The position numbers were made by a program, and so were the translations under genes. A stretch of 64,000 bases of DNA. Source: Pseudomonas sp. UFMG81. GTDB taxonomy: Bacteria > Pseudomonadota > Gammaproteobacteria > Pseudomonadales > Pseudomonadaceae. The notes under the pieces were generated by a model. It saw only the letters and a program-made list of their open reading frames with translations, searched no databases and had not been told where the DNA came from. The stretch lies in contig NZ_JACAFQ010000014.1 in the NCBI RefSeq assembly GCF_015354575.1, forward strand, positions 1-64,000. The letters run 5' to 3'. Below, one piece after another: positions 36,089-43,655 of this stretch; position 1 is the stretch's first letter, and the number at the start of each line of letters is the position of its first letter.

Positions 36089-36102
36089 TTGATTTTCATC
36101 AA
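36089..36102. promoter_or_regulatory. FNR/Anr box between GNAT 2 and regulator 2
   Basis: TTGATTTTCATCAA matches TTGAT-N4-ATCAA exactly. It is 66 bp upstream of GNAT 2 and about 74-104 bp before the two possible starts of regulator 2. Confidence 0.85.
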
Positions 36103-36205
36103 GCCGGGTGGGGAGTAAGTACAACCCTTGGTCGGTGCTTGCGGCAACGCCGAGCGAAGCGGCTAACTTATAAGGATGAGCCATGAACGACGTGGAGTCT
36201 TGAGC

Positions 36206-36937
36206 ATGTCCGGCTTGGCAGATCAGGGGGCAAGGCCCCATGTGAAGTGCCTTGCATGTACATTGAGCCGGCTCTGCCTACCCGCCAGCCTCAGCGCTGA
36301 CGAAGTGGATCAGCTGGAACGTATCGTTCGGCGCAACCGCCCGCTGAAAAAGGGCGAGTACCTGTTCAAGGCCGACGAGCCCATGGAGCATGTATTTGCC
36401 CTGCGCTCAGGGGCGATCAAGCAGTACCTGCTCGACGCCGAGGGCAACGAGCGGGTCACCGGCTTCGTCCTGCCGGGGGAGTTGCTCGGCCTGGATGCCA
36501 TCGGTGCGACCTGTTACCGGAGCTATGCGCTGGCACTGGAGGTTTCGCTGGTGTGTTCCATCAGGCTGGATCAGCTGGTCGACCTGTCAGGGCTGATCCC
36601 AGGCTTGCGCTACCAACTCTTGCACATGCTGAGCCTGGGTATCCAGGGCAAGGACGAACACCTGCGCTGCTCCCACGGGCGAGCCGACCAGCGCCTGTCG
36701 ATTTTCCTGTTGGGCTTGTCGGCGCGTTACCACGAACGAGGTTTGCGGGCAGACGTGTTCACCCTGCCCATGTCCCGCAGCGACATCGCCAATTATCTAG
36801 ACCTGACGCTTGAAACCGTCAGCCGGCTGTTCTGCCGTTTCACCCAGGCGGGGTTCGTGCACTGTGTCGGTCGGGAAGTACGCATTGTCGACCAACCAAG
36901 CCTGGTCAACCTCAGCCGGCTGGAGGAGCCCACCTGA
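36206..36937 (+). CDS. FNR/Anr-type Crp-family regulator 2
   Basis: A 243-residue regulator with a complete [4Fe-4S] ligand set: CLACTLSRLC and Cys in SLVCSIR. The sensor barrel has FVLPGELLGLDAIG; the HTH is SRSDIANYLDLTLETVSRLF with the E-T-V-S-R recognition signature of FNR, unlike regulator 1. I chose ATG 36206 (GGAG upstream); an in-frame ATG at 36176 is possible and would fit the FNR box distance better. It probably drives the block's TTGAT-N4-ATCAA promoters. Its end overlaps the convergent reductase-like gene by 26 bp. Confidence 0.92.
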   Translation: MSGLADQGARPHVKCLACTLSRLCLPASLSADEVDQLERIVRRNRPLKKGEYLFKADEPMEHVFALRSGAIKQYLLDAEGNERVTGFVLPGELLGLDAIGATCYRSYALALEVSLVCSIRLDQLVDLSGLIPGLRYQLLHMLSLGIQGKDEHLRCSHGRADQRLSIFLLGLSARYHERGLRADVFTLPMSRSDIANYLDLTLETVSRLFCRFTQAGFVHCVGREVRIVDQPSLVNLSRLEEPT

Positions 36938-37643
36938 GAGCTGCCAACACCCTATCATAACGTTGCACCGGCCCCGCCAGGGCTGCGTAGCCATCGGTGA
37001 TCGGATCGTGAACGTGATCTGTACGCAGCCAGATGCACTGTGGTGCGACCCCTTTTTGCCAACAGGTGCGCGCCACCTGGCGGGCTACCTGCGGCGGTGC
37101 GCAGCAAAAGACGGTGTCTGGCCGGAACGCCTCCAGCTGGTGTGCCAATTGCAGCCAACCGCTACAACTTTTGCGCGGAAGGGTGGATAGCGTCGAAGCC
37201 CATGCAAGGCACTCGAGGGGCAGGTGTTCAAGCGCAAAGCCTTCATGCAGCAGTCGCACCTGCACCCAGGGTAACCAGCAGCGAATTTCATCCAGCGCGC
37301 AAAGTAGCGTCAAAACCCCCTCGCCACGTGTAACGGCCAGCAACCTTGCACACTGCAACGGAATCGGCCAGCCGTTGCCCAGCGGGCCCGAGTAACCCAG
37401 CAAGGCTTCGACCTGCCCCAGTGCCTGGGCCTGGTGGGTGGCCACGATGAACCGTCCCGCCGCGCCCGGCAGGCTGATGTAGCCGCACAGCCAGCGTTGG
37501 TTTCGATGGGTCAGCAGGCAATACTGACCGGGCATCGCCTCGGTACGCTGCGGGCCGCATAGCGCTAGGCGCAAGCACTGTTGAGCACCGGGTGCCGGAA
37601 GCATTTCCAGCAAACGGACACGTCCGCTATTGTACTGGCCCAT
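36912..37643 (-). CDS. Ferredoxin-reductase-like protein (uncertain)
   Basis: A 243-residue soluble protein, ATG behind GCGAGGCGCCT. The first half (MPGQYCLLTHRNQRWLCGYISL, then GRFIVATHQ and YSGPLGNGWPI) resembles the FAD-binding barrel of ferredoxin-reductase-like subunits. The second half keeps strands like a nucleotide-binding fold (GVLTLLCALDEIRCWLPW, TVFCCAPPQVARQVARTCWQ). No cysteine quartet for a 2Fe-2S cluster is seen at the C-terminus. It may be an electron-transfer reductase without its cluster. It has an FNR-like box 66 bp upstream and faces hsp20 divergently. Confidence 0.65.
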   Translation of the reverse strand: MGQYNSGRVRLLEMLPAPGAQQCLRLALCGPQRTEAMPGQYCLLTHRNQRWLCGYISLPGAAGRFIVATHQAQALGQVEALLGYSGPLGNGWPIPLQCARLLAVTRGEGVLTLLCALDEIRCWLPWVQVRLLHEGFALEHLPLECLAWASTLSTLPRKSCSGWLQLAHQLEAFRPDTVFCCAPPQVARQVARTCWQKGVAPQCIWLRTDHVHDPITDGYAALAGPVQRYDRVLAALRWAPPAG

Positions 37644-37709
37644 AGGCGCCTCGCATGAATTCGGAGTGACGACCCTGTTTTTAGGCTAAGCGCTTGCCAC
37701 CGCACGACC

Positions 37710-37723
37710 TTGACTATGATCAA
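37710..37723. promoter_or_regulatory. FNR-like box (reductase-like side)
   Basis: TTGACTATGATCAA has one mismatch to TTGAT-N4-ATCAA and lies 66 bp upstream of the reductase-like gene. Confidence 0.65.
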
Positions 37724-37751
37724 ATCGCCAGGCGACGGTGGCGGCCGCTGG

Positions 37752-37765
37752 TTGACAAAGGTCAA
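37752..37765. promoter_or_regulatory. FNR-like box (hsp20 side)
   Basis: TTGACAAAGGTCAA has perfect TTGAC/GTCAA arms and ends 71 bp before the hsp20 start. Confidence 0.6.
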
Positions 37766-37836
37766 GTGCCGGTTGACCTCCAAGCGCAAGATCGAGGCGT
37801 CTCCACCGGAGACAGCACTCATACGAGGAGGTCGCC

Positions 37837-38397
37837 ATGTCCGAAGTAGCCAAAAAAGTACCTGTTACCCCCGCAGCCACCCAGCCAGCCAAGGCTTCGC
37901 CGTCCGGCGTCGAACCATCGGACCTGTGGCGGCCGTTTCAGCAGTTGCGACGCCAGATCGACACCTTGTTCGAGGATTTCGGGCGCCGGCCGTTGCGTAT
38001 GCCGTTCAGCCACACGCCATTCGATATCGAGCCCTTCTGGCGTCGTGACCTGTTCACCCATGGCCTGCCGGCGATGGATATCAGTGAGCTGGCCGAGGAG
38101 TACCGGATCAGTGCCGAATTGCCCGGCGTGGACGACAAGGATATTAAGATCAAGCTCGTCAATGGCAACCTGTTGATTCGCGGTGAGAAGCACGAGGATG
38201 TCGATGAAAAGCGCAAGGAGTATCACCTTTCCGAGCGGTACTACGGAAGCTTCGAGAGGGCGTTCCAATTACCCCGTGAAGTCGACGCTGAAAAGATCCA
38301 TGCGCAATTCGCCAAGGGGGTACTGTTGGTCCACTTGCCCAAGCGCGCCGAAGCGATTCGCCCTGAAAAAGTGATTCCGATCAGAAGCAGCAAGTGA
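37837..38397 (+). CDS. Small heat-shock protein Hsp20 (alpha-crystallin)
   Basis: A 186-residue ATP-independent holdase. The N-terminal arm is long (about 75 residues) with FRRDLF-like WRRDLF; the alpha-crystallin domain has AEEYRISAELPGVDDKDIKI, GNLLIRGEKHEDVDEKRKEY and the conserved GVLLVHLPK. ACGAGGAGGTCGCC precedes the ATG. Small heat-shock proteins with FtsH and BON partners are also cargo of heat-resistance islands in Pseudomonas and enterics, but ClpG/ClpK is missing here. Confidence 0.95.
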   Translation: MSEVAKKVPVTPAATQPAKASPSGVEPSDLWRPFQQLRRQIDTLFEDFGRRPLRMPFSHTPFDIEPFWRRDLFTHGLPAMDISELAEEYRISAELPGVDDKDIKIKLVNGNLLIRGEKHEDVDEKRKEYHLSERYYGSFERAFQLPREVDAEKIHAQFAKGVLLVHLPKRAEAIRPEKVIPIRSSK

Positions 38398-38558
38398 TCA
38401 ACGGTACGTACCGCTTTCAGGGGCAGGGATGCTCCGCTATTAAGTGCATGTTTCACACCTGGATCGTAATGCCTTCTCGCACAGTAGAAGTGGCAATGAC
38501 TCAACATGTCCGACATTGCACAACGGTACTGGACGCCACACTCGCACACGTAAGTCGC

Positions 38559-38984
38559 CTATTTGGCTTTCCAGTATTTCTGCATTTCTAGGAACAGGAA
38601 TGAAGCTGTCCAGGTGATGAGCACTAGCCCCGTCAATGCTTGCAGGCCGGTGAGGTATTTAAGATGGCCAGTAGGGGCGATGTCGCCGAACCCTATTGTG
38701 GTATAGGTGGTGAAGGAAAAGTAAACGCAGTCCAGGAAACTGCCGTCGAAATTGCCACTGAGGCTACCCCAGCCCTTGGCATGGGCCATCAGGTAATACG
38801 CCAAGGCAAAACACCAGACCTCCAGGGCATGGGCCAGGAGCGCACCGAACACTCCTGCCACAATGCGAAAGCGGCTCCACAGCTTCAGACGGGGTAGCCA
38901 GTCATTCAGGCGCAGCAGGCACTCGTAGTGAATAATCACCACCAGAATCACAATCAGCATGTTGATCAATGTGACGGTAAACAT
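38559..38984 (-). CDS. Two-helix potassium channel
   Basis: This 141-residue membrane protein has the K+ selectivity filter TTYTTIGFGD between a pore helix (DCVYFSF) and the final helix (ALTGLVLITWTASFLFLEM). Additional N-terminal helices (LINMLIVILVVIIHYECLL, GVFGALLAHALEVWCFALA) give about three to four segments. It lacks a regulatory RCK domain. It lies 25 bp after the ftsH stop as the third gene of the BON-ftsH-channel operon, likely for ion balance in stress. Confidence 0.88.
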   Translation of the reverse strand: MFTVTLINMLIVILVVIIHYECLLRLNDWLPRLKLWSRFRIVAGVFGALLAHALEVWCFALAYYLMAHAKGWGSLSGNFDGSFLDCVYFSFTTYTTIGFGDIAPTGHLKYLTGLQALTGLVLITWTASFLFLEMQKYWKAK

Positions 38985-39009
38985 GCTCGATGCTCAGGTC
39001 GGAGGGGCT

Positions 39010-40851
39010 TCATCGGTGCACGTCGACTAGGTGATAGGTTATAGGTTCTCCGGCCTGCGGCCGCAGCGCTTGGAAGTCTTCCGGCGTGATGGTTTCCCTG
39101 GCCAGCAGCAGTCGTGCCCCAGCATCCAGGTCGGCACGGCGCTGCTCGAGCAACCTCATAGCCCGGGTGTAGGCCTCTTCAAGCAGGCCCCGAATGCCCA
39201 GGTCGATTTCACGCGCAGTTTGTTCGGAATAATCCTTGTGCGCCTGACGCAATAGGGGCTCGCCAAGGTAAGTGGCCTGTTGTCGCTCCAGCACGGCTTG
39301 GCCCAGCTCCACGCTCATGCCAAAGCGGGTGATTAGTTGTCGGGCAATGTCGGTGGCACGCCCCAGGTCGTCGGCGGCACCAGTGGACACTTGACCAAAT
39401 GCCAGGCTTTCCGCGGCTCGCCCGGCCATTAGCACGACAATACGATCGCGGAGCATCTGAGCACTGATCAGGAAGCGATCATCGGTCGGTCGTTGCAGGG
39501 TATACCCCAACGAGCCGGCAGCACGGGGAATGATCGATACCTTGTGCACCGGGTCCATCGACGGCAGACTGCTTGCTGCCAGGGCATGTCCCATCTCGTG
39601 GTACGCCACGACCTGACGTTCATCCTCACGCAGTACGTTGCCTTTGCGTTCCACGCCCGCCACGAGTCGCTCGACGGCCACGGTGAAATCCTGCAACTCA
39701 ACCCATTGGCTGGCCCGCCGAGTGGCGACGATGGCGGCCTCATTCACAAGGTTCGCCAGATCGGCGCCGGTAAGGCCCGGTGTTATTTCTGCGATGTGTT
39801 CACAATCCAGATCATTCTTATAGACGATCTTGTGTAAGTGAACCTTCAGGATCGCCAGGCGGCCCTTGCGGTCGGGCCGGTCGATCAGGATCTGCCGGTC
39901 GAAACGACCGGCGCGCAGCAGCGCCGGGTCCAATACCTCCGGGCGATTGGTCGCCGCCAGCAGGACGACGCCCTCGCGCGGGTCGAAGCCGTCCAGTTCG
40001 GCCAAAAGCTGATTGAGCGTTTGCTCCTTTTCGTCATTGCCGCCCAAACTGCCGATCCCGCGCATCTTGCCCAGGGCATCTAGCTCATCAATGAAAATGA
40101 TGCAGGGCGCGGCTCGTCGGGCCTGTTCAAACAAGTCGCGTACTCGCGCGGCACCTACCCCCACGAACATCTCCACGAACTCCGACCCGGAAATCGAAAA
40201 GAACGGTACCGCCGCTTCCCCGGCAATGGCCTTGGCGACCAGTGTCTTGCCGGTACCCGGTGGGCCGACCAGCAAAATACCCTTGGGTACGTGAGCACCC
40301 AAGCGGGCATAGAATGCCTGGTTCTTGAGGAAGGAGACGATCTCGGTCAGTTCTTCCTTGACGTCATCTACGCCGGCCACATCGGCGAAGGTGACCTTGA
40401 TATCACGATCGATATAGACACGTGCGCGTGACTTGCCCACACTCATCAGCCCGCTTAGTCCCTGTTTCTTGGGCACGCCACGAAACAGGAAGTACCAGAG
40501 CACCAGCATCATCAGCAGCGGTATTAACCAGCCCACCCAATTGGCTAGGGTGTTGCTCTGGGCTGCCGCAGTAAAGGTTACGTTCGAGCGCCCCAGTTTC
40601 TCGCTCAGCCACGGGTCGACCCGCAACGTGTAAAACATCGAACGCCCATCGATGGGTTCCTGCAACGTGCCCAGGATGCGGTCGTGCTTGATCCGCAGAT
40701 CACTGACCTTCTGCTGGTCCAGTAACTGTAAAAATTGACTGTAGGAGATGGCCTGCGCTGCTGGTTGGCTGAACAGGCCGAATTGGACGGCGGCGAGCGC
40801 GGACAGCCCGATCGCCAGGAAACAAAGCTTCCACGGCTGCGCTTTGTTCAT
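39010..40851 (-). CDS. ftsH: ATP-dependent zinc metalloprotease FtsH (island copy)
   Basis: A 613-residue membrane AAA+ protease. Two N-terminal helices ([18 protein letters not shown] and [18 protein letters not shown]) bound a periplasmic domain. The AAA module has GPPGTGKT, pore loop [11 protein letters not shown], Walker [12 protein letters not shown] and [22 protein letters not shown]. The protease has HEMGH (zinc). I chose ATG 40851 (AAGAGATAGG upstream); a TTG at 40875 is an alternative. It is an acquired second copy, since Pseudomonas has a housekeeping ftsH elsewhere. It sits between the BON gene and the channel gene. Confidence 0.95.
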   Translation of the reverse strand: MNKAQPWKLCFLAIGLSALAAVQFGLFSQPAAQAISYSQFLQLLDQQKVSDLRIKHDRILGTLQEPIDGRSMFYTLRVDPWLSEKLGRSNVTFTAAAQSNTLANWVGWLIPLLMMLVLWYFLFRGVPKKQGLSGLMSVGKSRARVYIDRDIKVTFADVAGVDDVKEELTEIVSFLKNQAFYARLGAHVPKGILLVGPPGTGKTLVAKAIAGEAAVPFFSISGSEFVEMFVGVGAARVRDLFEQARRAAPCIIFIDELDALGKMRGIGSLGGNDEKEQTLNQLLAELDGFDPREGVVLLAATNRPEVLDPALLRAGRFDRQILIDRPDRKGRLAILKVHLHKIVYKNDLDCEHIAEITPGLTGADLANLVNEAAIVATRRASQWVELQDFTVAVERLVAGVERKGNVLREDERQVVAYHEMGHALAASSLPSMDPVHKVSIIPRAAGSLGYTLQRPTDDRFLISAQMLRDRIVVLMAGRAAESLAFGQVSTGAADDLGRATDIARQLITRFGMSVELGQAVLERQQATYLGEPLLRQAHKDYSEQTAREIDLGIRGLLEEAYTRAMRLLEQRRADLDAGARLLLARETITPEDFQALRPQAGEPITYHLVDVHR

Positions 40852-40877
40852 GACCCTATCTCTTGATGGCTGCAAGA

Positions 40878-41525
40878 CTAGGCGATCAGCAAGTAGTCTT
40901 CGACTTTGCTCACGCCGGGTACCGACCAGGCGGCGCGCTCTACCACCTCCCGTTCACGCAGCAGATGCACCTTGCCTTCCAGCCTCACCACACCACCGTT
41001 TACGGTAATGCGGATGCCTTCGGCCTGAATTTCGGCGCTGCGCTTGAGCGCATCCTCAATATGGCGCCTGATATCGCTGGCATTGGCCCGCGCCTTTAAG
41101 GTGATGCGATTGTGCACGTTGATGACGCCCGACAGGCGCCATACCGCCTGTTCGATCACTTCCTTCTGGTACTGCCAGTCCAACTCACCTTCCAGGGTTA
41201 CTGTGCCTTTTTGCACGGTGACCTTGATCCCTTCCACATTGGCATCCGAGCTCCAGGCGATTATGTTCAGCGCTCGGCTAGCTATCGTATCGTCGGCGGT
41301 ACCCTCCAGCTTGTTCGGCCGAACTTCGATTTCTTCGGCAAGCCCACGCACGCCCCTCATGGCCTTAACGGTGCGCTCGGCACTAATCTTCTGGGCATAA
41401 CTGTTGACATGGCCGGAGAGCGTAACCACGCCATCCTGCACTGCCACACCTATGCAGGCAGCATTGATTTCGGGTTGGAACTCCAGCTCTTCGAGCACCA
41501 AGTCGCGCAGGTTTAGATCGTTCAT
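40878..41525 (-). CDS. Triple BON-domain protein
   Basis: A soluble 215-residue protein of three BON domains, about residues 1-70, 75-145 and 148-215. Each repeats the pattern of a strand V-x-V-x-x-G-x-V-x-L-x-G followed by a helix: GVAVQDGVVTLSGHVNSYAQ, KVTVQKGTVTLEGELDWQYQ and RITVNGGVVRLEGKVHLLRE. There is no signal peptide, so it likely acts in the cytoplasm, in contrast to OsmY. BON proteins are linked to osmotic and membrane stress. It heads the BON-ftsH-channel operon and has two FNR-like boxes upstream. Confidence 0.9.
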   Translation of the reverse strand: MNDLNLRDLVLEELEFQPEINAACIGVAVQDGVVTLSGHVNSYAQKISAERTVKAMRGVRGLAEEIEVRPNKLEGTADDTIASRALNIIAWSSDANVEGIKVTVQKGTVTLEGELDWQYQKEVIEQAVWRLSGVINVHNRITLKARANASDIRRHIEDALKRSAEIQAEGIRITVNGGVVRLEGKVHLLREREVVERAAWSVPGVSKVEDYLLIA

Positions 41526-41594
41526 GATGGTCTCCGGGTTCTGTTCAATGGGTAACCTGAGTCCCTGTTTCTACTCTCCGTGGGTATCACGCGA

Positions 41595-41608
41595 TTGATA
41601 AAGATCAG
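41595..41608. promoter_or_regulatory. FNR-like box 1 upstream of BON operon
   Basis: TTGATAAAGATCAG has one mismatch to the consensus and lies 70 bp upstream of the BON gene start. Confidence 0.7.
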
Positions 41609-41632
41609 AACTCACGCGTTGTTTCATGGGAT

Positions 41633-41646
41633 TGATAAATGTCAGG
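41633..41646. promoter_or_regulatory. FNR-like box 2 upstream of BON operon
   Basis: TTGATAAATGTCAG has two mismatches to TTGAT-N4-ATCAA; it lies 38 bp further upstream than box 1. The two together may allow stepwise activation. Confidence 0.45.
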
Positions 41647-41831
41647 CATCTGCGTGTGTACCTGCCGATACTCAAAGAGATTCGAGTCCGGCGAGGGCAT
41701 CTGCATGCGACGCTTTTTGCTTATCGATTTATCCAGCTTGCTGCTGGAATCTGCAGTGGGATGTACGCCTGGCGGCGCTGAATGCGAACGACTGGTCAAG
41801 TCGAATGCAATTTCGAATGCAAACAGGTGGT

Positions 41832-41875
41832 CAGCTTCGGTGAGTCTCACTGGTCAAGTACGGCGCAATTTCCCA
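41832..41875. repeat. Right copy of the 44-bp inverted repeat (IS-end remnant)
   Basis: It matches the complement of 9221-9264 at 41 of 44 positions. Just before it, 41791-41815 repeats the motif ACTGGTCAAGT...GCAATTTC seen again at 41849-41872, so this end carries a tandem repeated array typical of IS21-like ends. No transposase is adjacent. Confidence 0.6.
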
Positions 41876-41909
41876 CTTTTTCGACCCACTTAGCTACGAG
41901 GGCTCGGTC

Positions 41910-42074
41910 ATGCTACTGGAGGAGATCTACATCATCATCTTCGCGGTTTTGGTCGCTGTGGCCTTTGAGGTCGTGGGAGTCACATGGGCATGCGCTTGGG
42001 TCGGCTCAGAAACGCTCTTCATTGCCCTGACAGCGAACAGTGCAAGACTCCGAGGGCCATCAGGTAGCAACTGA
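41910..42074 (+). CDS. Possible 54-residue membrane protein
   Basis: ATG 41910 has GAGGG 7 bp upstream. The product has one strong membrane helix (IYIIIFAVLVAVAFEVVGVT), perhaps continuing into a second. It lies just outside the IS-end remnant. No family is known. Confidence 0.45.
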   Translation: MLLEEIYIIIFAVLVAVAFEVVGVTWACAWVGSETLFIALTANSARLRGPSGSN

Positions 42075-42234
42075 TGTACAGCGGGTTGCCATCGCCGAAG
42101 GCAAGCAGCGAAGTAGCTAATTAGACATGCTTCATTGGAGTACGTCACATGGCGCCAGGTACCTGGTGGGCACTCACGCCCTAATGGACATCATTGTGAC
42201 AGTACGCTAGGTTGCTCGGATTACCAGAAGTTCG

Positions 42235-43116
42235 ATGGACGAATACCTTGGATTTGATCGCAGAATTCATCGCGCGGTACCGCAAGGAATACGATTTTTA
42301 CGAGCAAGCTTGTCGAATGGTTGCTCAGGCGTTGGAGGCAAATCTGCGCTCCGCTGGTGTGCGAGCTATAGTTACATCACGCGCCAAAAATCATACACGG
42401 TTGGAAGCTAAGGTTCGCCAACGTGAAATTAAGCGTCAATACCAAAACGTTTCTGCGATATTTGAAGATATTGTAGATCTAGCGGGGGTGCGGGTTGCTC
42501 TCTATTTCCCTGGCGAAAGGCAGGAAGTAGGTCGTATTGTTCGATCGCTCTTCGACCTGACAGAGGACCCGAAAGACTTTCCTACTACGGCCGACCCGTC
42601 TTATAAAAAACGTTTTTCAGGCTATTGGGCGACGCACTACAGAGTGGTTTTGAGAGAGTCTTCGCTCCATGAATCTCAACAAAGATATGCAGAGGCTAAG
42701 GTAGAGATTCAAGTTGCTTCAGTACTTATGCACGCATGGTCAGAAGCCGCTATGCTATGTACGATAAAGTTAGGCGGGTGGAGTCCACGCCCTCCATGTC
42801 TCTCGTTGCAGCGAATGACTCCTACCTTCAGCATGAGGCTATTGGGGAGTTTATTCAGTTGTGGATTGAGTATGAAAGGATTTTGTTTGAGGCTTCAAAA
42901 GATAATTATCCGAATTCGCGCCACTCAAGTTCTGTGATACGTCCGTTCGAGATCCTGCGCCAGTCATTCCCAGAAGTTTATAATTCGTTTGGGCAAGCAG
43001 CTCAACGACTGCAGAAGTTTCGTAATTTTCTGGTCCACGGAGTTGAAGTGCCAGGACCTGAAATCATTAAGTCAGCTTCTGAAGAGTTGCGCGGGTTGAT
43101 TAATCTGTTGAAGTAG
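42235..43116 (+). pseudogene. RelA/SpoT-like synthetase-HEPN fusion, frameshifted
   Basis: The main frame (42254-42760) encodes a (p)ppGpp-synthetase-like domain: ARYRKEYDFYEQACRMVAQ, TSRAKNHTRLEAKVRQRE, VDLAGVRVALYFPGER and VEIQVASVLMHAWSE, the last close to the alarmone-synthetase VEIQ...HAWAE motif. The only plausible start, ATG 42235 (MDEYL), is in another frame, restored by removing surplus bases near 42252-42256. Near 42745-42765 the frame changes again; the next frame (42736-43116) is a helical HEPN-like domain ending KFRNFLVHGVEV (R-x4-H). Two shifts make it inactive unless slippage occurs. Intact relatives would join nucleotide signalling and RNA cleavage in one toxin-like protein. 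Confidence 0.65.
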
Positions 43117-43226
43117 AGAATTGCGTGAGAACGCTGGGGAGTCAAAAAGCTGGCTCCCCAAGCAGATTCACTGCGGCGAAATTAGGACTGCTTGAGCATC
43201 AGCCGCAGCGAGGGCATTGTCTAGGG

Positions 43227-43655
43227 TTAGGCTACCAGCTGTAGTTGAGGGGCGAGTGCAAGGTAGTCTTGGGGCATGGTAGCTAGGATTGCGGCGATCT
43301 TCTCTCGTGGCAGCTTCTGATCGAGCAAAGCTTCAAGCTTGCCGAGCCGTTCCCGGACGGCTTGAGCACGATCCCACTGAATGCTGAATCGCTTGGCCGC
43401 GACTTTTTGTTCCACAAGTACCAGGTGTCGGTTGAGATCATAGCTATAGCGCATGGTGACCTTGCTAGGCGCACCGTCATCGTCTGCCTCTTGGAAGGTC
43501 ATCTCGAACACTAGGCCCTGAGAGGTTTTCCGGGCCGAGGACTCGACGTAGACCTCCTCGAAGAGATTTTCGATGAGCTCACCGGGCTGAACACCACGGG
43601 TTACGTGAAGAGTCGAGAGCTCATCAACCAACATTTTGATGGATTCAAGACTCAT
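43227..43655 (-). CDS. Hypothetical partner of the helicase, 142 residues
   Basis: Its ATG overlaps the helicase stop (ATGA), so the two are translated together. The product is acidic, soluble and mixed alpha/beta (MLVDELSTLHVTRGVQPGEL, RYSYDLNRHLVLVEQKVAAK). I recognise no family. Constant coupling to a defence-type helicase would make it a specificity or effector subunit; this is inference from position only. Confidence 0.7.
   Translation of the reverse strand: MSLESIKMLVDELSTLHVTRGVQPGELIENLFEEVYVESSARKTSQGLVFEMTFQEADDDGAPSKVTMRYSYDLNRHLVLVEQKVAAKRFSIQWDRAQAVRERLGKLEALLDQKLPREKIAAILATMPQDYLALAPQLQLVA

Noticed and set aside
37837..40851. Heat-resistance locus (tLST/LHR) identity for the Hsp20-FtsH block
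   Set aside because: Hsp20 and FtsH are shared, but ClpG/ClpK, YfdX, HdeD, thioredoxin and KefB are missing, and the FNR-type boxes and regulators point to a different regulon.
41639..41893. Possible 84-residue protein over the IS-end repeats
   Set aside because: It consists of repeat-array sequence and FNR box spacer; no RBS.
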